64,000 bases of DNA from Saxidomus purpurata (Eukaryota; Mollusca; Bivalvia; Venerida; Veneridae), in contig JAFMSR010000013.1 of assembly GCA_022818135.1 (NCBI GenBank), positions 28,373,215 through 28,437,214 on the forward strand, written 5' to 3'. The notes beneath the pieces are model-generated. The model was not told the origin of the DNA, searched no databases, and was given only the letters and a program-made list of their open reading frames with translations. The position numbers and the translations under genes are program-made. Shown here piece by piece: positions 48,401 through 60,400 of this stretch; position 1 is the first letter of the stretch, and each line of letters starts with the position of its first letter.

Positions 48401-51400
48401 ATGACATAATTGTAATATTTCTGTAATAAGACTAAACTTGTAAATTGTAAGTGTAAATAAAATGACAAATAGAGATATAATCAGAAAGTAGACTCGGTGA
48501 GATTTGATAAACCATTTGTGCATTTACGGGCATGAATGTTATACAGACCAAGTAACTAAATACTTCTTTGAATAGGTGCATGCGGTTCAGAAAGTGCAGT
48601 TGACAATGCATCAGAATTGGTCGAAAAAGAAGGAACTATTTACCGGCGCATAGGTAACATATAATATGCCAGTCTTAGAACAGTCATAAATCATGATAAT
48701 TCAGCACTTAAATAACACCATATGTTGCCAATAACATTGTGATGTATCTATGCATTCGAACAGTGTCCTTTAACATGTTTTTAAGTGTAAAAAGCAAAAT
48801 ATGGCAAAATATGATGTTTTTGCTTTAGAAACCGGAAGTAAACAGGACACAAAGGTACATTTCAAATATTGCATTATTTCAACGAATAGAGTTTTCACAT
48901 TTCTTGTCACATGTTTACGCGCATAACGTTTTATTAAATATCTTTCATTAAACCTCCGTTGTAACTGTCTTAACATCTATTAGTCTACGGATTCCCATTC
49001 GTAAATTAAAAATATGTGTCTAAATTGCATTCGATTTTTTATAACATGTATATACAGTAACTGACTGTCTTTGCAAAATTCAATCTATGGATATTTTTTT
49101 TTTCTAAAAAGTTGATGAACAAATCAAGAGTGACCTCGAGGAAGAAGAAATATCCGTCGATAAAGGAAAGTTATCAACACATATAAGTACGCTTCAAAAA
49201 TGTCTAAACTATGACTGAATTTGACATATTTCATGTCTGTTTGTAAAATAGGAACGCTTCGTAATACATTCTTTTGTGTTGTTTTAAATGTTACACATGT
49301 TCCCATTTAACTTGAGTGTTTCAATGAAGAAGTTATTGAAAGGCAAATTTACTATTCTGTCATGAACAAAGAAAAACGACTAATGAAAGTCAAAAAAATA
49401 TAAAGAGGATTATTCTTATTTTAGCAGGAGATGATGGTAATTCTGGCAGATGCATTGAACAAACATCAGACCAAGCAGATATATGCATAGAAAAGGGTGA
49501 GGCTTTATCAAATATAGATAACTTTTCTTATCTCTTATCTTTAGATCATCAATAAATCTAACGTTTGTGGCTTTCTTACTGTCTTCTCCAACTGTCGGTT
49601 TTTAGATAAAATTATGTCTTGCGCCAGTTTCAAAAAACTGTTACAGCCGTGGCCATAATTGTGCAGCATTTCCCGATAGTATAGTTTCATACAGAGACGT
49701 TTTACACTAGCTAAAATCCGATACAACTTTAAGTGGAAGATTCTATTATAAATAACCGCTCAATAAGTAGCCAGGTATCGATCGATAAATACAACGTGTA
49801 CTGCCCGACCTTTATTGTGAGTTGCATTGTTTAAAATCAAAGCGCTGTCAGCGCTGAAGGCCTGGGGGCTATAGGTTAACTCCCCGAAAAACAACTTTTG
49901 ACCTACGTGTTTTGCGCTGAACCTTACCTAAAGCGCGGGTCGAAATGTGCAGAGGACGAAATTCAATATATGACACAGAATGAATGATTCACAAATATAT
50001 GGGTGGCAGGGAAGTTTGTGTTATTATAAAACGTACGTTAAATGAAAAATAATCACATGGTCGACATTATAAATTGTTTAAGCCAATAAAAATAATTCGA
50101 TCTGCGCTTTGTTCAAGCGATATGATCTGATGATGTGGATCGAAAATTATTGTGTACCAAGGACAAGACCTTGCAACAGAAATAAAGCAATACCAGCAAT
50201 GAAATATAAATTCAGTACTGTACAATGTGTATAACAGAGAAAACCAAAAATGATTCTGGGTTACCTTGTAGTTGTAATCGGTGAAACCGTTCACTGGGCC
50301 TTGACATGCAGCGTCTTCGATAAATGGCAGGTGATTTTGATCACGTGAGTTCCTTCTCGGGAATGTACGTAAATTATATCTTTTTTTTAGAGAAATTTAT
50401 TTTTAGGTAAATATATAAGTAATCGTTCGTAAATAACAAAGTTGTCAATGAAATAACATCGGAAATTTGAAAATCAAACTACAAACTCTTATATCGGGCT
50501 CCGTACGTTTCCGTAAATTTCCGTAAATATCCGTACTTTTCCGTGATATGCATATGATTATCTTCCGTAATCAGCTAACAGCGCATTAATTTCTAAAACA
50601 GAAAAAATGTGTAATGCAGCTCGTAAGCTATATACCTTTCTGCAATCGTTTGAAGTTGTATGTACTCTTTTTATTTGTAATATGTTCTTATCATATGCGA
50701 CATTCAAACAGAAGATTGATCTTGTCTGTCTTGCACTACTTTCGCATAGCGCATGTTTACAGTTGTTATTCGCACATAGCACAGTTAAATTGTCTGCAGT
50801 GTTTGAAATGTGGTATGCTAACTAAGGCCTAGGGGACTTTCAGTCCCCAGGCCAAAAACAGTATTGACATTTTTGTAATTAAATAAATACATCTTAATGC
50901 TGTTTAATTTAACAAAATTCGTAACAAAGTTGAAACGTTTCTAAAGGTACTTTCCGACCGTGACTGAATAGAATACGATCGCAAATCTTGAAAATTTAGA
51001 ATCTAACTTCAAACATTAAAACGATAATATTACAATCCTATCTTTACGGTGTCAATGTAAAATGGACATATTTAAATAGATCTGTACAGGTATTTTACGA
51101 GCATGGTGTGAACAGACATCCCTTATACAAAAAGAGTGACATCGATGAGTGTCTACAGAAATTTTCCCGATACCTTCAGATGCAGCTCCCCCGAATGTGA
51201 TCGGAAGAGTACAAAAGTTATTCTTTCACGGTTTTATTTGTACTTGTATATACAAGTTATTACATACATTTGTACATGAAGTAAATTCCGTAAATTTCCT
51301 GTGATTTCACCAACTTGCGCGCAGCCAGTGAGATGATATGTCATAGAACTGTTACACTTATTATTATCATAATAATGTATGTGTGTAGCCAATGACACTG

Positions 51401-54400
51401 AAAATAAATTTGCACGCGAGAGTAAATATAGCGGTCACACTGACGACATGTACATTGTAAAGTTCTAGTTGGAAACAAAATGTCCGTGTCAAAAGCATTC
51501 AGTTTTTAATTACACGTAGTTTGTCGTTTTCCCGTCGTCTTATTGTAATGAAATTCGTTAGAATATGTTTTCTTGATCATTGATTGTATGTTTTTACATC
51601 AAAACGTAAAGTAAAAATATATAGTTAGTTAATGTGTGCTAATATGGTCTCGCTGTGATGCTAGAGATAAAACTACCCGTCTGCCATGACTGTCGTTTCA
51701 TTTTCATGTCCAAATTTTGTTGATTTGAAATTTTTTCCGAGACTCATTAACTCCAACTCTTTCCCGAAAATAAAAGGATTTAAGAAGCCATATCTATGCT
51801 ACAGTACCTTGCTCAGTTTTTTACAGTGAGGGGGCCCTGTATCTGTGCTACAGTACCTTGCCGAGTATCTGCGCTTTACAGTACCTGACCGCGTAACTGT
51901 GCTACAGTACCTTACACTGAACCGCAAAAACGGCAGCTATGTTGACCCATGGGCTTTGAAAGTAAAACCACCATGCACAAAAGAAAAGTTTCGTGTTCAC
52001 TGTCAGGCTGGCATTACATGTAGACTGGAAATATTGATTTCACAGAAAAAAAAGTTTCAATTTTGAACAAGTAAAGATTTTGGCAGGCAGGTAAATTTGT
52101 CAGACGCCGAATACGACATAGTGTTTGAATAGATAACAAGTACTGCGACTCAAATTATCAATTTCGAAATAAAATTTTCTTGGCAAAACATGGACAGGTC
52201 GATGTGAAAAAGGCATTTTATGAAAAAAAGTATCATATGACCATCAGTTATGTAGGTTTTAATGAAAATTAAGCAGTTAATACTATTCGTAATATTTCAA
52301 TGCACTGAATTGTACATACATGTACAAATATTGTCATACGCATAAAAACAATTCAAACAAGGCTTGAGAATATGCACCCAAAACTGTGCTTTTCGGTTAA
52401 TTTATTTAAAATAAGTATATCATGACTTCATTAGATACATGTAAAATTATATATATTTTATCCCATATAAACAACATCTCGGCGGATTGTAGTTACTTCA
52501 GACCGTTTTGGATTTTTGCAACGGGCTGTAAATATTACAAATACACATATCACACGGTGATATAATGGTGTGTTTCATTTTCTTATTTTGGAATTCAGAA
52601 ACCTTCGTGTAAGCTCGTAAGAAACCTCGAGTCTACAGGTTCAGACTCTGGTTATGAAGATTGGTTTTACGGCACAATCTGTAAACAATTATAATTGAGT
52701 AACACGGATATTTTATACTGAACTTGAATTGGGTACAACTTACGCTTTTCTGACCTCTCGGGATAAACTGAGGTGTAACCTCAGGACTTTGTGTATCACG
52801 GCTTTGAGAAGCAATCGTTTGGTAATAAATTCCCCCGATTCCAATGATCTGTTGCCTCAAAACTTTCTTAACTCTATGCCGCTCCGCCAATTTTTACGAG
52901 TATTCAAATGTGCTATCTAAGTCAAAATAGTTGCTACAGCTGCTGGCAGTGTCTGCTGTTTCCTCGTCGCTAACGTCGACAAGAAATTAATTATTAAATC
53001 ATGTGAAAAGTGTGCAAGATATTCCTGATTGTTTTCATAGAATACAAAACAAAAATCAACTGAGATTATCTGACCGCCGATTTTTTCTTCACCCTTCATA
53101 CCATTAGGCCAGTAATTATTTCTTCAGCTAGTACATTTTTTTTTGTATCGTTAATTTGCTGTTTAGCCAAAAAAGTTGAATGTTAAAACTTATTTTAATT
53201 ATAATTTTAAAGATCACTGTATGGATTATATCAACACACTAAAGGTAATTATTGTCACGGTGTATGGTTTTATATCGAGTTCCCCATATTCAATAATGTA
53301 ATGTTCATGACAAGGTCCAAAATAGCAAATTCTTGTAAACAACACATGAAAATAGACGCTAGCAAATGTTAATATTGTCAACTTAAACAACCTAGAATAT
53401 GCGTGCCTAGACTTTCATAAAATTACATCTTTAGTGCGACAGTAGGCATTTCCAGCATATCATGATGTCGAGTTATTCTCTGTATGACGGGCGTATTTAT
53501 CTGTTTTGAGGATTTTTTGAAAGTATACTGAACGTAGTAGGCTCCTCCGTTCTTGCCGTTAACGCGGGATACACATTTCGAATGTTAACTCAAACTGGCA
53601 GTGAAAAAGCAATTAGTAAGGCCTAAAATTAATATAAGAGTATAATTCAAGTTTAACAGATATGACATTTTATTTTTTCATACGACCCACCAATCCTAAA
53701 TTTGCAGTACAGTAACTCTTGTGCAGTTAGATCAGTTTCTCGAGTGCCCACCGTTTGAACGAATGACTTCGACGGCGCATTGGTCAAATGTATGGTCTGA
53801 GAACTACCTCAATCTTTAACAGATTTCTTGGAGGTACATCTATGCCTATGAAGTACGTCCCAGAGATTTAAGTCTGTGTAGTACATTAACGCCACAAAGT
53901 TGAAGAAAGTTCTTAGTCCTTGTAGCTATGTGACTTGTAGTTCAACTATGTTGCAGCCATGACGTTGGGAATTGCTACAGGAAACAATATATTGTATTGG
54001 TATTTCCGTGTGGATGCAATTGCAGCGGCTTTTGAAATTTAAAGACATTCCAGCCTATAGCAATATAGAGACGATATTGAGAAACATATGTCGTGTTCTG
54101 TGACTCAATTGTCACTGGAACGTTTATTGCGCCCACTGTAAAGAGCAGCATATTTCTACTATCGTCCGAAAATTACACATTTGCCGCTACAGTCTGTTGA
54201 AACGCTGATGGTGTACCACCCAGTTTACCATGTAACGGCGACGAAGAGGCGTCGATGCGTTTATGGCCGGTATTTCGAATACTCGAACACCTTGCTCAAA
54301 GAAACTATTACACATCGTTTGAGCTGAGATGTTTCAATTGTGAGCCCTACTGCTGTTGACGCTGTAACCGTTGCTTGTCGAACATGGTTTAAACGGTGTT

Positions 54401-57400
54401 TAAACAATGTTGAAGAACATAAAATCTGTCTTGTTTACTTGTAGTGACACAGCAGTTTATATGTTCCGATGTGTCTCAGCTACGTTTCCGGTGCGTATAT
54501 ACGCATTATGGAAACTATTGATTGTTGACACGTGCCGGCCAAACACTCTAGTAGCCACCTAGAATAAAGGGGAAAACGTACTAAACGTTATTAATATTTG
54601 CATTCTTGTGTATAAACTATTGATGTAAGAACATCGTTTCAAAGAAGAGAAGACATGCTGTGAAACTCCTACCTGACGTCACGGCAATTCCTATGGCGTG
54701 TGTACAATCGAACGCGTTATTTATGCAAAACTTATTTAGTGATTTTATAGAACTTCTAGTCAATGATTTATAAGCTTGCATGTTAAGATAAAAATTCTAA
54801 CACTATCTTTTATATAGACAAAGGAGTCAAGTGTGATATACGTTACTAAATATATCACTCCAAACGTCCGGAAGTATTTTTGATTTTTGAAATTCCCTCC
54901 CGCGTAATTTGCACACAACATTTACGAGTGTGCATGCTTTAATATACTTTGATTGGAATTATTATGAATTAAGCCACGTGATGTAACCAAATCGTAGTTT
55001 AATTTAACATACTTCCGGTATCGCCTGCAATATCAGCACCATCATGATAAGACAAGTAGTCATTTAATTGGGGAGTAAAACAGAACAGCTAGAATTTCAC
55101 GAAATGCTACGAGTTCAATAATGTCATCGCGGTTAATAGTACCCCATCGAACGCTATTTGTTAAAACTAACATGTTAAAACGAGGGCAGTGACATAAGAA
55201 CAAATTTCCTTGTTTAAGGATATGATGAAGTCCGAGGACATCAGATTTTTCAAGTTCCCGTACTTTTTGCCGGACTACTTTCACTACGTTTATATTGGTA
55301 ACAGCATTACCAAGAAAAGGATTAAAAAATATAAAAACTTTTGCATATTTATTTATTTCTCCTGACCTCAACCCAATCGAACATATTTGGGATCTTCTTG
55401 GTCGTACAGTTAGGTCAAGACATGTCGTCAACAATTTGCAGGAGCTACAAAATGCTCTGCAGATCGAATGGAACAACTTTCCTGCACACGTCGTACAGCG
55501 TTACGTCAATTCCATGAGACGTCGTAGTGTACCGGTTATCCGACAGACTGGTGGCCATACCCGGTATTAATCAAATAATCACAACAAAACCATTAGGAGA
55601 GCTGTAAAACGTGATTATACTTACAATAACATCAATATTACAGTTTGCGTATTTTTCATTTTGACCCTTGATACATGTAACCGAATTCTGTGCATCTATA
55701 GAAACCGCTATTTTAAAAAAAGGTTACGTGGGTTTGTAGGCAATTGAATAAGCTTAATAATGATACCAAACATCATATAATTTCTATTATGGATATGAGG
55801 CAAATAAAGAAAACCCTCTATGCACACTTTCTTTTGCGTTTGAGTATAGTTATTTCAGCTAAGGCAATATAAAAAGACTGAGCGCGAAACAAAACAACAT
55901 ACCGAAGACAGCAGTGGTGATTCCAGTAAGGTTGCCCCTCATATGTGGTCCTCTTTGGATGGGCATGATCCAGTATAATGTATATAGCTAGGTGTCAACA
56001 TGGATTTATTTCACGATTTTTATTATCACCTAGAATAACACCATCTCGGGAAAGAACGGGTTGGCCCTGCGAAAAAAAAAGTCAAGATTACAAAAATTGG
56101 CATGCTAATAAAAATGACTGGACAAATTGATGAGTGTTGCACCCCGCCTATATAGAATCTAACCATTCATCTAGAATTTGAAAACATACCATACAGAAGC
56201 ATATAGGGACTCCGAACACATGACTAACCATGCAAATGTGTTCAAAGCATTACAAACTATAAAATATCGATATTAACATTTCACTACAAAAGCAAAAAAC
56301 CCAGTTCAAAATCAAATATTTTATTTTGTAAGCAGATCAATCAGAAGGCTAAATTTAGTCGTCAAAACTAAATTTACATTCTCACAATATGATGATATTT
56401 CTTTTTAAGTTTGACCAGAGTCATTTCAATAAACACCCACCTACCATGTAATTCTGACACCAAGTGTTGTAACTGTTGTGAGTATTAACTGCTCGATCTC
56501 GATCTAGAAGTTATGTTTTCTTTCCATATTTCATCAATGATTAGCTACGTTGTTGTTGTTGTTGATGATTAACAAAAATAAACAGATGACAGGAATTACG
56601 TCAGTGCACGCGCTTTGCCTGTGAATGATCTGTCTGATAAAGTAACTCACAATTCTTTTCGTATGCCATGAAATCTGCAAGCACGTATGCGCAATCTATT
56701 TTCATGGCGATTTCCACTGTTGTGAAAAACCGGACGTCATCAAAAATAATTGCCTTACTATATGCAAATGACGATAAGACGAATAAGAAAACACGGGCGT
56801 TACTGTCTCGGGGATTTCCCCGGCACTTCGCGCCGGGATAAATCCCCTATAATTTACTTTAGAGAAGAGGTATCAAAATATCCTAACTAGCTGTCACAGG
56901 AAATTGAACTCAAAATACAAATGATGGCCCAGAAAATGGAGCCTTGGAGTACACATTTGACTGTCTTAAATAAATTTTGTGACCATTTTTTGTCAACTGA
57001 AAGATAAACATTTCAAATTCATTTTACTCGTTTTTGTTTAGTTTCTCTAGAATTTAATTGGAAAAATGCATAGACAGACTCTTTGGCATACTTACTGTTT
57101 AACCAAAAACACATTGAATAGCACTTAATAAACTGAATGATTTATAATGAAAATTTTGATTTGCAGATAATAGGCATATTCATATTGCCAAATTTGCTCT
57201 ATTATATGACCGGCTTACTATACAAAAATCTATCAATATTTGTTTAGCTGTCCATGAGAACGAGGCATGTTGCTTACAAACATATTATAAATCATTAAGT
57301 TATCTAAACCAATGCTTTAGTTTCTGCAGATAAAACAGATATTTTCATATTGCCAAAGTATGTTTTTCAGACTGCTTTGTCAAATTTCTTCCGTATTATG

Positions 57401-60400
57401 TAGTTCTGTATGATTCGAACCAATACATATCGATATGAATTTATGTAGAATGATGTAGTCAAAAGACATATACAGGCTTATATTTCAAAAGATATCCAAA
57501 CATCCGATACAGTCTTTTGAATGCCTGAACTATTTATTAGTGACATTCCTCATCATTTTTTTGAACTTAGAACAAAGTTATATATACTTTAAATGAGTTT
57601 ATATACATAATAAAACATCGTTACGTTATCTAAAACGTTCTGCAACGTTTTCATGAGAGGATGTCATTCTTTATCATTATCCCAAAACTTCATATTATGA
57701 GGGACGGACTGCAAAATGCTTTCAATTTTGTCAGGATGGAATCAGTAGCTGCAGATATACTAGTAACTGGCTGTACAGCATATCAAAGGCATATTAAATA
57801 ATTAAAAGTGATAAACCATTCCTTTGGAAGTAAATATCTTTAGTAAGATATACAGCTTTGATTTCAGCGTATTGTATATCACCTATAATTATTTCGATAA
57901 ATGGTATGCGTAAGGTATATATTACTTTAAACTTATTTTCAGAAATCCCTGCAACTCGAGACCCGAAAGACTTTTTCAACGAACTTCTTTCACAACTCAA
58001 CTTATCTGAGAGAACTGATAAGAAGATCACAGTGAAAGAGGTAATTTCTATTAACATATTTGAGAATGATCAAAGGCAACTTACCTTGACTGAACTTCCT
58101 TTGAGACTTCTTAAGCAGATTATATCTGCAAAATGTGAAGCAACAGATCAAATTGTTACTGATGTACAATCGCCACGGGCGTCAGAACAGACGTTTGACT
58201 TTGAGACGATGCTTGAAGAGCCGAGCGCATCCCGTTTAAGTGCTTCAGATGTATTAATTGTTGTTTTCCAGTGTTGTGACGACGAGCTGAAAAGACTTAT
58301 TGTGAAAAAGCTCTTTCTCTGTAAACGTGCAATTCCATTTATATATTTTGATTATGTTAAAACTGAGCATGTCGTATCTGTGTTACCACTTCATTCACTT
58401 ATTGTTGAAAACTGTTCGTCAGCTGAAACATTCGAAACCGAAATCCTCAATTTACCATCAAAGGTTATCGCATTCACACGGTTTCGACGTCCAAATTTTT
58501 CAAAATCAAGTCTCTTAAATGAGCTTTTATCGAGTGAAAAATGCAAAACTTTCTTTAATATTGAGAGTTCGTCCGGCACTAGTCCAAGACATTTGAAAAA
58601 AGAGTTTGTTGAAGTTTTTGTTTTGCCAAAATTAAAAGAGAAAGACCATTTTCGTGACGCAATGACATTTTTAAATTTAAGGGGAGATTTAAGTTTGTAT
58701 TCTAAAAATGTTCGTAACTTTATTTCGGCTATGTCTGATTCAATTGTTTTAGTAGTAGATCTTAAGTGTTTTAATACTGATCGCAATGAAATTGAAACTT
58801 TAGTGAAGCAGTTTTCAAATGTTGTTCTTGTAATACCGAATAATTCCATTGAAATCCAAAAAGGTAAAAATGAACTGAAAAGTTTCATAGAATCGGTCGG
58901 AAACACTGTTAATATAAAGATCAATTCAACGTACAATAAAAACATGTTAGAAATGGCAAAATCTATAACAATATGCATAGATAAACAAGTCGAGGCATCA
59001 CAATGTGAAACACTTGTCACACGTTTGGATAAGATAAAAAGAGCTGACATTTATCTGGATGAAGATAATGAAACAAGTAGAAAAGGTAAAGCTATAGCTG
59101 ACTGTGTATTTAAAGAAATGGAAATTGCTGTGCAGCCCTGTGCAAGGTGGAAAAGTGTTCTTACTCCTGTGCATTACAAACTCTCGCCAACACTCGGAAA
59201 ATTGATAAAGAAAATGCACAGAGCCAATGAGGAGGATGAAATGGAAACGTTACAAAAAAAAATTAGAGAAGTCCGACAAAATCAACTTGACAATATAACA
59301 GATAGTGTCAAATATTTTCTTGACAAATTAATGGAGAACAAATCATCAAGTAGTTTACTTAAATCCATTCTTTATTGGCTTGATGTATTTATCAAACGCC
59401 AAAAAGTGAAGATAATTACGAGCTTAATAAAAGAAAATCGTTTGGCTTGGAGGCAGCTGGATGATCTCAAATCCAAAGAAGTGCGATCTACTGAGGAATT
59501 GACGAAAATAGATGCGCTAATACGGAACACGGAAGATGATATAAATGAAGCTTCATTCAGTATAGAAAGTTTATTCAGGGAAATTGGTCATATTTATGAC
59601 GCCTTTGAAGTTTTGCATGTTGCTCCCAAAGATAAAAACCTGCCACCCCTCGATGAGGTTGCAAAGGTCTTTGCTGACCTATTTACGGACGGCGAGACCT
59701 TAGAAATAATAGATGGCGACAGTTTTTATATGCCCTGTGAATGGATCCATAAAATAATGGAAAAAGCTACATGCAATATACGGAACAAGAAAGTATTGGC
59801 TCTTTCTGCTCTTGGTGTTCAAAGTTCAGGCAAGTCTACACTTCTAAATGCTATGTTTGGGTTACAACTTGAAACAAGTAGCGGGCGCTGTACAAGGGGT
59901 ATAAATGTCCAAATAGTGGGCGTAACCCAACCTATTTCTTATGACAAAAGGCTACCATTTGATTACCTTTTGGTTATTGATACTGAAGGCTTGAGAGCTC
60001 CCGAGCTGATGAATGATGATCATGAACATGACAATGAACTAGCCACTGTTATTACTGGTTTAGGTGATGAGACTATCATTAACATCATGGGAGAAAATTC
60101 CAGTGAAATACAGGAAGTTTTGCAAGTGGTAGTAAATGCTTTTTTACGACTTAAACAAGCAAATAAATCTTTAGATTTAAGAAAGTCTTGTATGTTAATC
60201 CATCAAAATGTTAAAGACATGTTAGCGACTGACAAGTTGAAGCCAGGCCTAAAACATACCATCACAGCACTAGACAAAGCAACAGCATCAGCTGCTGAGA
60301 TTCATGGTATACAAAACCTTAAAGCGTTTGATGAGCTAATCGAGTTTAACGGAAACAAGCAAGTGTTTTACCTTCCAAACTTTTGGCAAGGTAATGCTCC

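Larger units (their letters stand above)
49497..57942 (+). other. Intron 9, 8.4 kb
   Basis: The longest intron. It holds TTTCCGTA repeats (50501-50542), a TACAGTACC repeat cluster (51798-51913), a Tc1 transposase fragment (55358-55570) and a hairpin with a kB-like motif (56810-56847). No additional phase-1 exon with good borders was found. The size leaves room for an alternative promoter that would produce a VLIG-only transcript. Confidence 0.45.

Noticed and set aside
53700..54540. Relatively GC-rich stretch suspected to be a second Tc1/mariner relic
   Set aside because: Neither strand shows a catalytic block or helix-turn-helix in any frame.
55060..55476. 138-codon minus-strand open frame
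   Set aside because: Half of it is opposite the Tc1 fragment; the rest has no recognisable domain or splice support. It could be an eroded repeat ORF, but I cannot name it.
55859..55925. Exon-like segment after GTTATTTCAG with donor AGTAAGG, open in one frame (Lys/Thr/Glu-rich)
   Set aside because: It needs phase 0 on entry, but exon 9 ends in phase 1; the phase-1 frame has an early stop. It would only fit with a further unseen exon.
58391..59050. 219-codon open frame on the minus strand
   Set aside because: It lies entirely opposite the VLIG exon in a region of clear plus-strand coding; it has no domain and is a shadow.
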